In this document: in pieces, positions 45,468 to 54,086 of the stretch
Layout of the letters: each line of letters starts with the position of its first letter
How positions within the stretch are numbered: position 1 is the stretch's first letter
Origin: Sphingomonas guangdongensis
Lineage (GTDB): Bacteria; Pseudomonadota; Alphaproteobacteria; Sphingomonadales; Sphingomonadaceae
DNA: 64,000 nt
Reading direction: 5' to 3'
Assembly: GCF_900199185.1 (NCBI RefSeq)
Contig: NZ_OBMI01000003.1
Span: 1 to 64,000 of the forward strand
Notes under the pieces: model-generated
The model's input: the letters and a program-made list of their open reading frames with translations, nothing else
Databases searched by the model: none
What the model was told of the DNA's origin: nothing
Position numbers and translations under genes: made by a program

Positions 45468-46328
45468 ATGACGGCCACTCCCCATCCGCCCGAGACGCTA
45501 GAGCCGGGCGTGGTGCGGGTGACTGCGAACAATCCGTCGCCGTTCACCAAGGACGGCACCCAGACCTATCTGGTCGGGGAGGCCGATGTGGCGGTGATCG
45601 ATCCCGGCCCGGCCGACGACACGTCGCACCTGTCCGCGATCCTGACGGCGATCGACGGTCGCAGCGTTCGCGCGATCCTGTGCACCCACACACACCGCGA
45701 CCACAGCCCGCTCGCCCGTGCGCTGGCCGCCGCCACCGGTGCGCCGGTGGTCGGGTGCGCGCCGCTCGCGCTCGACGACGCGGGGGTTCGCGCGGACGCC
45801 GCCTTTGACCGAGACTATGCGCCCGACCGGGTGCTCGCCGACGGCGAAGCGATCGAGGGAGCCGACTGGTCGCTGACAGCGGTCGCGACGCCGGGGCACA
45901 CCAGCAACCACCTGTGCTTCGCCTGGCGGGCGCGCGGCATCCTGTTCAGCGGCGATCACGTGATGGCCTGGTCAACCAGCATCGTGTCGCCGCCCGACGG
46001 CGACATGGGCGACTATATGGCGAGCCTGGAGAAGCTGCTCGGCCGTGACGACCGCGTCTACTATCCCGGCCACGGCGACGCGGTCACCAGCCCGCAGCGA
46101 CTGGTGCGTGGCATGATGGGCCACCGGAGAGCGCGTGAGGGCGCGATCCTGCGGCTGGTGCGCGGCGGCGAAGGCGACGTCACGGCCATGGTGCAGGCGA
46201 TGTACGCCGGGCTCGATCCCCGGCTGCACCCGGCCGCCGCGCGCTCGGTGCTGGCCCATCTGTTCGACCTGCGCCGCCGCGCGCTGGTGACGGGCGAGGA
46301 GGGGGGCGTGTGGCGGAGCGCCGCCTGA
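45468..46328 (+). CDS. Metallo-beta-lactamase-fold hydrolase
   Basis: A 286-residue enzyme of the MBL superfamily. The zinc motif is CTHTHRDHSPL near residue 70, with later ligands in ATPGHTSNHLCF, LFSGDHVMAW and YYPGHGD. The C-terminal helical region (LVRGMMGHRRAREGAIL) is like that of the LACTB2/RNase-related and GloB-like hydrolases. It has no signal peptide, so it is cytosolic and not a secreted carbapenemase. Although it follows a BlaI/BlaR1-type pair, the 219-nt gap with a hairpin argues for separate control. Overlaps the DUF4230 gene by 19 nt. Confidence 0.9.
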   Translation: MTATPHPPETLEPGVVRVTANNPSPFTKDGTQTYLVGEADVAVIDPGPADDTSHLSAILTAIDGRSVRAILCTHTHRDHSPLARALAAATGAPVVGCAPLALDDAGVRADAAFDRDYAPDRVLADGEAIEGADWSLTAVATPGHTSNHLCFAWRARGILFSGDHVMAWSTSIVSPPDGDMGDYMASLEKLLGRDDRVYYPGHGDAVTSPQRLVRGMMGHRRAREGAILRLVRGGEGDVTAMVQAMYAGLDPRLHPAAARSVLAHLFDLRRRALVTGEEGGVWRSAA

Positions 46329-47029
46329 ACCCCGGCCAGCTCGTCGGCGGTGCGATCGCGCTGGCGCTGCTGCTGCTCGCCGCCTTCGGCGGGAAGGCGC
46401 TCTACGATCGCTACACGCAGGACTATGTCGTCACCCGGGCACCCGATGACGGGCGTGCCGTGACCCAGGTGATACGCGCGACCTTTGCGCGGGCGAGCGC
46501 GCTGAAGGTCGGCACGCTCAACGGATCGGTGCAGGCGACCGCGTCCGACCGCCGCTTCGCCGGGCTGCTGACCGCCGACCGCGTGATCAAGGCGCCGTTC
46601 TCCGTCGATTACTTCATCGATGTGTCGCGCTTAGAAGAGCGCGATTTTCGCTACGATCCGGCGACGCGCACGCTGGTGGTCGATGTGCCCGACGTGACCG
46701 TCGGCGGGGCCAACGTCGACGAGGCGCGGCGCACGCTGTCCCAGACGCGCGGGCTGTTCGTGACCCGCGGCGCATTCGAGCAGCTGTCGCAGCGTGTCTC
46801 CGCTGCCGCGCAGGCCAGCGCCGCGGCGGAGGCGAACAAGCCCGAGCGGATCGCGCAGGCGCGGGATTATGCGCGGCAAGCGCTGCGGGCCCTATTGGAA
46901 ACGCCGCTTACCGCAGCGGGCGTGACCGACGCCCGGGTGCTCGTCACCTTCCCCCACGAGCGGCGCGGCCCAGCCGAACGATGGGACATGTCGCGCACGC
47001 CCGAGCAGGTCCTGGCTAACAGTCGGTAG
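46310..47029 (+). CDS. DUF4230 membrane-anchored protein
   Basis: A 239-residue protein with one N-terminal membrane helix (about 12-31, GGAIALALLLLAAFGGKAL) and an extracytoplasmic domain of the DUF4230 type (ALKVGTLNGSVQATA, VIKAPFSVDYFIDVSRL). Function unknown for the family. The start is GTG inside the end of the MBL gene; the overlap and same direction suggest joint expression. Confidence 0.8.
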   Translation: MAERRLNPGQLVGGAIALALLLLAAFGGKALYDRYTQDYVVTRAPDDGRAVTQVIRATFARASALKVGTLNGSVQATASDRRFAGLLTADRVIKAPFSVDYFIDVSRLEERDFRYDPATRTLVVDVPDVTVGGANVDEARRTLSQTRGLFVTRGAFEQLSQRVSAAAQASAAAEANKPERIAQARDYARQALRALLETPLTAAGVTDARVLVTFPHERRGPAERWDMSRTPEQVLANSR

Positions 47030-47106
47030 CTCAAGCCTTCTTCGGAGTCGCCTAACGGCCGAATGTAACGTAGTATTCGCTCAACTTGGGTTGGGGGACT
47101 CGAGAC

Positions 47107-47904
47107 ATGGCGACAGTAGCGGGCACGGCACAACGGCAGCCGTTGGCGGCGGACCACAGGTTCTTCATGGGCGGTGCGATCGTGATGGCGCTGCTGGTGG
47201 TGGCGGGTTTCTCGGTGCAGTGGCTGATGGGCCGGTCGACCTTCCGCGCGCCGCCGATCATCCACCTTCACGCCGTCGTGTTCATGGGGTGGGTAGCCTA
47301 TTACGTGCTCCAGAACGCGCTGGTCGCGGTCGGATCGGTCCGGCTCCACAAGCGTCTGGGCTGGATCGGCGCGGGCTGGGCGGCGGTGATGGTGGTGCTC
47401 GGCGTCACGATCACGGCGCTGATGGTGCGGCGGGGCGCTGCGCCCTTCTTCTTCGAGCCCGCCTATTTTCTGTTCATGAACTCGCTCGGTGTGCTGACCT
47501 TTGGCGCGCTGACCGCGGCCGCGATCGTGCTCAGGCGCCAGACCGCGTGGCACCGGCGGCTGCATTTCTGCGGCATGGCGATCCTGACCGCGCCCGCGTT
47601 CGGCCGATTGCTGCCGATGCCGCTGATGATCCCGCACGCCGGGCTTGGCGTGTTCGCCGGCTTCATCCTGCTACCGATCGCCGGCGTGATCGCCGACTGG
47701 CGGCGCAGCGGCCGGGTTCATCCGGCGTGGTGGTGGGGGATCGGCACGCTGTGCGTTGCGCAGATGCTGATGAGCGTCATTGCCTTCTCGCCTGTCGGTC
47801 GCGCGCTCTATTACGGGGTGACCGCCGGAGCGCCCGGGGCCGCGATCGATCCCTACGCCTTCCCGCCGCCGCCCGCCGGACCCTTGATCACCGGCGGCGG
47901 GTGA
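47107..47904 (+). CDS. Polytopic membrane protein, unknown function
   Basis: A 265-residue protein with about seven membrane segments, His residues within helices (IIHLHAVVFMGW, WHRRLHFCGMA) and a Pro-rich C-terminus. The pattern recalls haem- or quinone-handling membrane proteins, but no family can be named with certainty. ATG 47107 gives the cleaner N-terminus; the frame opens at 47086. It precedes nadA by 41 nt in the same direction. Confidence 0.72.
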   Translation: MATVAGTAQRQPLAADHRFFMGGAIVMALLVVAGFSVQWLMGRSTFRAPPIIHLHAVVFMGWVAYYVLQNALVAVGSVRLHKRLGWIGAGWAAVMVVLGVTITALMVRRGAAPFFFEPAYFLFMNSLGVLTFGALTAAAIVLRRQTAWHRRLHFCGMAILTAPAFGRLLPMPLMIPHAGLGVFAGFILLPIAGVIADWRRSGRVHPAWWWGIGTLCVAQMLMSVIAFSPVGRALYYGVTAGAPGAAIDPYAFPPPPAGPLITGGG

Positions 47905-47945
47905 ACCATGTGAGCCTCAGGCATTCTCCTGGGGACGATCGACAC

Positions 47946-48956
47946 ATGGACGCACGCGGCGGCATCGGCGGCAGCCTGACGGGGCTCGATCTGCGCGCGG
48001 AGATCGACCGGCTGCGCAAGGAGAAGAACGCCGTCATCCTGGCGCATTACTACCAGAAGCCGGAGTTGCAGGACATCGCCGACTTCGTCGGCGACAGCCT
48101 GGACCTGTCCCGCAAGGCGGCGGAAACCGACGCCGACGTGATCGCCTTCTGCGGCGTGCGCTTCATGGCGGAGGTCGCGAAGATCCTGTCGCCGGAGAAG
48201 ATCGTCGTGCTGCCCGACATGGACGCTGGTTGCAGCCTGGAGGACAGCTGCCCGCCCGAGCAGTTCGCGGCGTTCCGGAGCGCACACCCGGACCACATCG
48301 CGCTGACCTACATCAACTCGTCGATTGAGGTGAAGGCGCTGAGCGACATCATCGTCACGTCCTCCTCGGCCGAGAAGATCCTCGCGCAGATCCCGCCCGA
48401 GCAGCGAATCATCTTCGGGCCCGACAAGCACCTGGGCGGCTACATGAACCGGCGCACGGGGCGCGACATGCTGCTATGGCCGGGCGTGTGCATCGTCCAC
48501 GAGGCATTCAGCGAGACCGAGCTCCTGAAGCTCAAGGCGCAGCACCCGAATGCGCCAGTCGCCGCGCACCCGGAGTGCCCGCCGCACGTGCTCGACCATT
48601 CGGACTATGTCGGGTCGACCAGCGGCATCCTCCAGTTCGCCAAGACCTTCCCCGGCGACACGCTTATCGTCGCGACCGAACCGCACATCATCCACCAGAT
48701 GGAGAAGGCGGTGCCGAGCAAGACCTTCATCGGTGCGCCGGGTGCCGACGGCAACTGCAACTGCAACATCTGCCCGTACATGGCCCTCAACACGATGGAG
48801 AAGCTGTACGTGGCGCTGCGCGATCTCCAGCCGCGAATCGAGATCGACGAGGACCTGCGGCTCCGCGCCAAGAAGAGCCTGGACGCGATGCTGGCGATGG
48901 CGAGCGGTACGGTCGGCATGGGTGACCTCGGGCCGGCACGGGTGACGGGGGACTGA
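47946..48956 (+). CDS. nadA: Quinolinate synthase
   Basis: A 336-residue [4Fe-4S] enzyme that condenses iminoaspartate with dihydroxyacetone phosphate to quinolinate in NAD synthesis. Signature blocks: AVILAHYYQKPELQDIADF, VGDSLDLSRKA, MDAGCSLEDSCP, VGSTSGIL and the cysteine-rich GNCNCNICPYMALNT. nadB is absent from the window and nadC is 2.7 kb downstream, after two unrelated genes. Confidence 0.97.
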   Translation: MDARGGIGGSLTGLDLRAEIDRLRKEKNAVILAHYYQKPELQDIADFVGDSLDLSRKAAETDADVIAFCGVRFMAEVAKILSPEKIVVLPDMDAGCSLEDSCPPEQFAAFRSAHPDHIALTYINSSIEVKALSDIIVTSSSAEKILAQIPPEQRIIFGPDKHLGGYMNRRTGRDMLLWPGVCIVHEAFSETELLKLKAQHPNAPVAAHPECPPHVLDHSDYVGSTSGILQFAKTFPGDTLIVATEPHIIHQMEKAVPSKTFIGAPGADGNCNCNICPYMALNTMEKLYVALRDLQPRIEIDEDLRLRAKKSLDAMLAMASGTVGMGDLGPARVTGD

Positions 48957-48967
48957 CGCCTTTCGTC

Positions 48968-48987
48968 ATGCCAGCGAACGGTGGCAT
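48968..48987. repeat. REP-like palindrome, copy 3
   Basis: ATGCCA-GCGAACGG-TGGCAT, preceded by TTTCGTC. Same layout as the copies at 21047 and 42859 but with a 6-bp stem, because one inner pair has mutated. It lies between nadA and the convergent cyclophilin gene. Confidence 0.65.
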
Positions 48988-49029
48988 CTCTGGCGAGCAG
49001 GGGCGGCGGTGACCGGGCTAGACTAAGGC

Positions 49030-49692
49030 TCAGCTGGTCTTGAGCTTTACCCCGATCAGCCACGGCTTGACGCGGCCGGTCGGCTGCGGCTTGCCGTCGA
49101 GCCGCACGGCGCGCCGGATCTCGACCGCCCGCACCAGCATCTGACCGCGCATCGCACCGTCGCCGCAGCAGGTCGGCCCCGCCAGGATGCGGCGGACGAC
49201 GTCCATTCCGCCGATCACGCGGCCGAACGCCGGATAGCCCTCCCGTCCGCCGCCCGCGTCCATGTTGGGCGCGGCGCCGACGGTGATGAAGAAGTTGCCG
49301 CCCGCCGACCCGCCATAGGCCGGGCGCGCCATGGAGATGGTCGCGTCGAGGTGCTTGATCCCGGTCCTGGCGGTGGTCTCGAGCGGGAAGGGCGGAAGGA
49401 TGCGGCGTGCGTCCGTGCGGATGCCGCCCTGGATGAAACCGAACTTGGGCGCGATCTTCTTGCGCGCGGCGCGGTAGAAGACCGTGCCGTCGAAGCGCCC
49501 GTCGTCAACATAGGCCAGGAAGTTCCGGGCCGTCGCGGGCGCCCGCCGAGCGTCGAGCGCAACCGTGATGTTTCCGGCCGTGGTCTCCAGCCGCACTCGG
49601 ACGGTGCCGGGGGCGGAGCGGCGCGCGGGCGCCTGCGCCGCCACCGGCGCGACTGCGAGGGCGGCGAGGAAGAAGGCGACGATCGATCTCAT
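49030..49692 (-). CDS. Periplasmic cyclophilin-type peptidyl-prolyl isomerase
   Basis: A 220-residue exported PPIase. After the signal peptide (MRSIVAFFLAALAVAPVAAQ), the cyclophilin domain shows VALDARRAPATARNFLAYVD, FDGTVFYRA, FGFIQGGI and GGNFFITVGAAP. The usual FHR is FYR here, so the catalytic Arg is kept. It assists folding of exported proteins. Convergent with nadA, divergent from the GH35 gene. Confidence 0.93.
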   Translation of the reverse strand: MRSIVAFFLAALAVAPVAAQAPARRSAPGTVRVRLETTAGNITVALDARRAPATARNFLAYVDDGRFDGTVFYRAARKKIAPKFGFIQGGIRTDARRILPPFPLETTARTGIKHLDATISMARPAYGGSAGGNFFITVGAAPNMDAGGGREGYPAFGRVIGGMDVVRRILAGPTCCGDGAMRGQMLVRAVEIRRAVRLDGKPQPTGRVKPWLIGVKLKTS

Positions 49693-49817
49693 GCTGCACC
49701 GCGGTACAAAGCGAGGCCTTGCCGTACAAGCAGAACGGCTCGAGATCGGCCGATATCGTCGCGGGCCTGCATTCGCGCTAGTCAGGCATCACCATATCCT
49801 GCGGTGGAGTGTAGCGA

Positions 49818-51449
49818 ATGGCGATGATCTGGATGAAGCGGGTCGCAGTGCCATGGCTGCTGCTGTTCGCGGCGCCGGCTGCGGCGGCCCAGGCGCCGCT
49901 GCCGCGGATCGAGCAGGGCAAGGCCCGGCCGTACCTGTCGGTCGATGGCCAGCCCTATCTGGTACTCGGCGCGCAGGCGAACAATTCGAGCAACTATCCC
50001 TCGCAGCTGCCGAAGGTCTGGCCGACGCTCAAGCGCCTCGGTGCCAACACGCTGGAGATCCCGGTCGCCTGGGAGCAGGTGGAGCCCGAAGAGGGCAAGT
50101 TCGACTTCTCATACCTGGAGCAGCTGCTCGCCGGGGCGCGGGAACATGATCTGCGGCTGGTGTTGCTGTGGTTCGCGACCTGGAAGAACACCGGGCTCGG
50201 CTATGCGCCGAGGTGGGTCAAGACGAACCCTGGCCGCTTTCCCCGCATGAAGAAGCAGGACGGCTCGGACCACAATGTGCTGTCGCCGCACGGGCGAGAG
50301 ACCTTGCTGGCGGACCGTCGGGCCTTTGTTGCCGTCATGCGCTACCTGAAGGAACATGATCCGCAGCATACGGTGATCATGGTGCAGCCGGAGAACGAGA
50401 CCGGCAGCTATGGTCAACAGCGCGACTTCTCGCCGGAGGCGAACCGGCTGTTCGCCGGTGCGGTGCCCGCGGCGCTCGCCCGCCGGCTGAACCGCGCGGG
50501 CACCTGGACGCAGGTGTTCGGCGACGCGCTCGCCGGCGCGGCCTTCAACGCCTGGTACACCGCCGCCTATGTGGAACAGGTGGCGGCGGCGGGGCAGGCG
50601 ATCAAGCCGCTGCCCATGTACGCCAACGCGGCGCTGTCGGACCCGTTCGCCGCGCCGGGGACCGGTGGTGGCGCGAGCGGTGGCCCGGACGCATCCGTGA
50701 TCGACGTGTGGAAGGCCGCGGCCCCGAGCCTCGCCTTTGTGGCCCCGGACATCTACATGCGCGATCCGGCAAAGGTGGCGGAGATCCTGCGGCTCTACGC
50801 CCGACCCGACAATGCGCTGATGGTGCCCGAAATCGGCAATGCGGCGGAGTATGCGCGCTTCTTCTGGAGTGCGCTGGGTCGCGGCGCGATCGGGTTTGCG
50901 CCGTTCGGCATGGATGACACCGATTACTCCAACTATCCGCTAGGCGCGAAGACGCTGGACGAAGCGACGCTGGAGGCAATCGCCGCCAAGTACCGGCTGC
51001 TGGGGCGCAATGTTTCCGGATGGGCGCGCGCGGCCGCCGATCGGCCGGTCTGGGGCACCGCAAAGGGCGTTGATGAAGCGGACCAGTCGACGATCATGGG
51101 TCAATGGCGCGTCACCGTCGAATACGGACAATGGCAATTCGGGGATCGAAGGGCGTCTTGGTTCAAGGGTGATCCACACCCAACGGTCGGTCAGCCGGTC
51201 GGCGGTGCGGCCGTGATCCAGACGGGCGATGACGAGTTCATCGTCGCCGCGTCGGACGCGCGCGTCAGCCTCTCGCCTGCCTTCGGTGTTGCGCCGGCGC
51301 GCGCCGATCCCCTGCGGGTGGAAGAGGGCTACTTCGACGCGCGTGGCACTTGGGTCATGGTACGTGTGATGGGCGGCGACCAGACCGACTACGGCCTGAA
51401 CTTCACCAGCCGACCAATGCTACTGCGTGTCGTCATGCCGGCTCGCTAA
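49818..51449 (+). CDS. GH35-type beta-galactosidase-like hydrolase (DUF5597)
   Basis: A 543-residue exported glycoside hydrolase. The signal peptide is [20 protein letters not shown] (a start at residue 6 or 7 is also possible). The TIM barrel shows [20 protein letters not shown], and the acid/base Glu194 in [11 protein letters not shown] second acidic candidate is in MVPEIGN near 330. Residues about 400-540 form a beta-rich DUF5597 domain found in this GH35 group. Likely cuts beta-linked galactose-type residues from plant or microbial glycans in the periplasm. It is a single gene, divergent from the PPIase. Confidence 0.9.
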   Translation: MAMIWMKRVAVPWLLLFAAPAAAAQAPLPRIEQGKARPYLSVDGQPYLVLGAQANNSSNYPSQLPKVWPTLKRLGANTLEIPVAWEQVEPEEGKFDFSYLEQLLAGAREHDLRLVLLWFATWKNTGLGYAPRWVKTNPGRFPRMKKQDGSDHNVLSPHGRETLLADRRAFVAVMRYLKEHDPQHTVIMVQPENETGSYGQQRDFSPEANRLFAGAVPAALARRLNRAGTWTQVFGDALAGAAFNAWYTAAYVEQVAAAGQAIKPLPMYANAALSDPFAAPGTGGGASGGPDASVIDVWKAAAPSLAFVAPDIYMRDPAKVAEILRLYARPDNALMVPEIGNAAEYARFFWSALGRGAIGFAPFGMDDTDYSNYPLGAKTLDEATLEAIAAKYRLLGRNVSGWARAAADRPVWGTAKGVDEADQSTIMGQWRVTVEYGQWQFGDRRASWFKGDPHPTVGQPVGGAAVIQTGDDEFIVAASDARVSLSPAFGVAPARADPLRVEEGYFDARGTWVMVRVMGGDQTDYGLNFTSRPMLLRVVMPAR

Positions 51450-51642
51450 GCTATGCCGCGCTGCGTGCCCGCAGCTGATTGGCCAAGCGTTCGCTGGTTC
51501 TGCGGCGGGACGGCGCGGTAGAACTTCTTGGCTAAAAGGTGGCTGCGTGAAGCCCGCTGCGAAACTTCGCGGCTGTACGTCGCGCGGGTCTGTGCCACAG
51601 GTGCCGCCGCCCTAGCGACAGGGTGCTTTCGAAAGCCACGTC

Positions 51643-52512
51643 ATGAGTTTCGCGCTGCCCGCCTTCGACACCGTGGCCTTTGTCGCGGGGACGCTCGCCG
51701 AGGACATGGGGGAGGGCGGCGATATCACGTCGGCCGCCGTCATCCCGGCGACCGCGCGGTTCAGCGGCGTGATGGACAGCCGCGACGCGATCACCGTCGC
51801 CGGGCTCGGCCTGGCGGAGGCGTTCTTCCGCGCGCTCGACCCGGACGTGACGGTCGAGCAGCTGGTCAAGGACGGCGACCGGGTGGCGGCTGGCACCGAT
51901 CTGCTCCGGCTGGAAGGGAATGCCCGCGCCCTGCTGACGGCGGAACGCAGTGCGCTCAACACCGTGCAGCACCTGTCCGGGATCGCGACCGTCACGCGCG
52001 CCTATGTCGACCGGATCGTCGGGACCGGCGCGACGCTGCTGGACACGCGCAAGACGCTGCCGGGCCTCCGTCTGCTCGAAAAGTACGCCACCCGCATGGG
52101 CGGTGCGACCAACCACCGTATGGGGCTGTGGGATGCCGCCATGATCAAGGACAACCACGTCGCGGTCGCCGGCTCGGTCGAGGCGGCTGTCGCGCGGGCG
52201 GTCGCCGCCGGCATCGCGCGGATCATCGTGGAGGTCGACCGCGTCGACCAGATCGAACCCGCGCTCGCCGCAGGTGCAACCCACCTCCTGCTCGACAACA
52301 TGGACGTGGCGACGCTGCGCGGCGCGGTGACGCTGGTCGGCGGACGCGTACCGACCGAGGCATCGGGCGGGGTCCGGCTGGAGACGATCCGCGCCATCGC
52401 GGAGACCGGCGTCACCTTCATCAGCGTGGGCCGGCTGACCCAATCGGCGCCCGCCGCCGATATCGGGCTGGACTTCGACGCCTTGCCCCCTGCGTCCGCG
52501 CCTGTATCGTAG
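51643..52512 (+). CDS. nadC: Quinolinate phosphoribosyltransferase
   Basis: A 289-residue enzyme that converts quinolinate and PRPP to nicotinate mononucleotide, completing the de novo branch that NadA starts. Blocks: LAEDMGEGGDITSAAV, TAERSALNTVQHLSGIAT, LDTRKTLPGLR, GGATNHRMGL (here GGATNHRMGLWDAAMIKDN) and EASGGVRLETI. The 193 nt before it hold no gene. A small membrane-protein gene follows. Confidence 0.97.
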   Translation: MSFALPAFDTVAFVAGTLAEDMGEGGDITSAAVIPATARFSGVMDSRDAITVAGLGLAEAFFRALDPDVTVEQLVKDGDRVAAGTDLLRLEGNARALLTAERSALNTVQHLSGIATVTRAYVDRIVGTGATLLDTRKTLPGLRLLEKYATRMGGATNHRMGLWDAAMIKDNHVAVAGSVEAAVARAVAAGIARIIVEVDRVDQIEPALAAGATHLLLDNMDVATLRGAVTLVGGRVPTEASGGVRLETIRAIAETGVTFISVGRLTQSAPAADIGLDFDALPPASAPVS

Positions 52513-52537
52513 CGCGGCGAGGCGAGGGGGAGGGCGG

Positions 52538-52957
52538 ATGCGACCACGATCGATCGTGCTGTTCGAACGGCTGTATCTCGGCGCTTGGGCGTTGGGGCTG
52601 ATCAATACCGGGCTCAACTGGTCGCAAACGATGCGGCAGTTCAGCGCCGGCGGCGCCGTGGCGGTCAGCCCGGTGCTGCTCTACGCCAGCACCGCGATCG
52701 GCCTGCTGATCCCGCTGGTCCTGTGGTTCTTCATAACCCGCCGGGCGAGCCTGGTCGCCAAATGGGTGCTCGTCGTGCTGTTCGCGATCGGGCTGGGCAG
52801 CATCGCGCTTGCCACGCTCGACGGACGTCTGCCTTCCGGCCTTGCCGGCATTGTCGCGGTGACCGCGACGGTGCTCCAGGCGGTGGCGATCGGGTGCCTG
52901 TTCCAGCCGGACGCGCGCGAGTGGTTCGGCGAGGAAGCAGCGGAGGTGAAATCGTGA
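52538..52957 (+). CDS. Small membrane protein, unknown function
   Basis: A 139-residue protein with four predicted helices (about 10-28, 43-65, 72-92, 100-122) and an acidic C-terminus (REWFGEEAAEVKS). No family recognised. A GGGGGAGGG ribosome binding site precedes it. Its stop overlaps the GTG start of the RNase T2 gene, so the two are translationally coupled. Confidence 0.75.
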   Translation: MRPRSIVLFERLYLGAWALGLINTGLNWSQTMRQFSAGGAVAVSPVLLYASTAIGLLIPLVLWFFITRRASLVAKWVLVVLFAIGLGSIALATLDGRLPSGLAGIVAVTATVLQAVAIGCLFQPDAREWFGEEAAEVKS

Positions 52958-53664
52958 TCCGACCCATTGCGACGGCGGTCGCACTTGCCGTGCCCGCCGC
53001 CGCGGGCGCGCAGGCGTACCAGTGCGCCGCGCCCGCCCGCCTGCCGGTGCCGCGCGCCGACGGCCCGAGCACGCGCGAGCCGAAGCGGGTGCTGCCGATC
53101 GGCAGCTACACGCTGGCGCTCACCTGGGCGCCACAATACTGCCGGGAAAACGGCGATCGCGAGTCGGCCGCCTTTCAGTGCGGGAGCGGCAACCGCTTCG
53201 GCTTCACCCTGCACGGTCTCTGGCCCGACGGTCCCGGCAAGACCTGGCCGCAATATTGCGCGCCGTCACCGATCCTGTCGCCGGCGGTCCTCCGCGCCAA
53301 CCTGTGCGCGACGCCGTCGGTGCAACTGCTCCAGCACGAATATGCCAAGCATGGTACGTGCATGAACGTGTCGCCCGAGCGCTATTTCGCGCAGGCGACG
53401 CGGCTCTATGGGCGCTTGCGCTACCCGGACATGGACGCGCTGTCGCGGCGTTCGCGGCTGACCGCCGGGGCGCTGGCAAGCGCGATCGCGCGGGCGAACC
53501 CGGGGGTTGCGCCCGACATGATGCGGATCACCGCCGATCGCCAGGGCTGGTTGGACGAAGTGTGGCTGTGCCTCAACACCCGGCTCGCCTATGCGCGGTG
53601 CCCGGCGCACCAGGGCGGCCTTGCCGCGAGCGCGCCGGTCAGGATCTGGCGCGGGCGGCGCTGA
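52954..53664 (+). CDS. Secreted ribonuclease T2
   Basis: A 236-residue exported endoribonuclease. After the signal peptide (MIRPIATAVALAVPAAAGAQ), both catalytic boxes are clear: FTLHGLWPDG with His87 and HEYAKHGTC with His128, Glu129, Lys132 and His133. Eight or more cysteines could form the disulfides of this fold. It cleaves RNA to 2',3'-cyclic nucleotides in the periplasm, probably to scavenge phosphate or nucleosides. GTG start overlapping the preceding gene. Confidence 0.94.
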   Translation: MIRPIATAVALAVPAAAGAQAYQCAAPARLPVPRADGPSTREPKRVLPIGSYTLALTWAPQYCRENGDRESAAFQCGSGNRFGFTLHGLWPDGPGKTWPQYCAPSPILSPAVLRANLCATPSVQLLQHEYAKHGTCMNVSPERYFAQATRLYGRLRYPDMDALSRRSRLTAGALASAIARANPGVAPDMMRITADRQGWLDEVWLCLNTRLAYARCPAHQGGLAASAPVRIWRGRR

Positions 53665-53666
53665 CG

Positions 53667-54080
53667 CTATCCGTCGAGCGTTACCGTCGACGGGTGGTGA
53701 CGATCGAGGTGGCGGCGGATGATGCGCAGGTTGCGCGTGTTCGAGCGAAAGAAGAAGTCGGGGATGGCGCCGACGAACGGGATCAGCCCGAGCGCCCAGT
53801 CGACGCCGACGTTGCCTGCCATCCGCGCCATCTGCAGCTTCGACATCCCGAGGTTGCGCGCCTCCCACACCAGGTAGCTGCCCATCGCCGCGCCGACGAA
53901 GCTGCCGACGGTCGGGATGAGATCGAGCACGACGTCGAGCCCGACCTTGCGGCTCGTACCGGGGATGGTGAAGGCTCGCTCCAGCAGGTGCTCCAGCGCC
54001 TCGATCCGCTGGCGCACGGCGGCGGGATCGGTGCCGATCGGCAGCGTGCGGGCAGTGGTGAGCGGGACGGGTCGGGCCAT
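53667..54080 (-). CDS. DUF4112 membrane protein
   Basis: A 137-residue protein of the DUF4112 family: an amphipathic N-terminal part (RIEALEHLLERAFTIPG), then DVVLDLIPTVGSFVGAAMGSYL and DWALGLIPFVGAIPDFFF, the paired LIPxVG membrane hairpins characteristic of the family. Function unknown. It ends 2 nt from the convergent RNase T2 stop and is 6 nt after the solute-binding lipoprotein gene, so the two probably share a transcript. Confidence 0.88.
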   Translation of the reverse strand: MARPVPLTTARTLPIGTDPAAVRQRIEALEHLLERAFTIPGTSRKVGLDVVLDLIPTVGSFVGAAMGSYLVWEARNLGMSKLQMARMAGNVGVDWALGLIPFVGAIPDFFFRSNTRNLRIIRRHLDRHHPSTVTLDG

Positions 54081-54086
54081 GCCGGA

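Noticed and set aside
45468..46328. Secreted metallo-beta-lactamase induced by the BlaI/BlaR1-type pair
   Set aside because: The MBL-fold protein has no signal peptide and resembles cytosolic hydrolases, and a hairpin-containing gap separates it from the regulatory pair.
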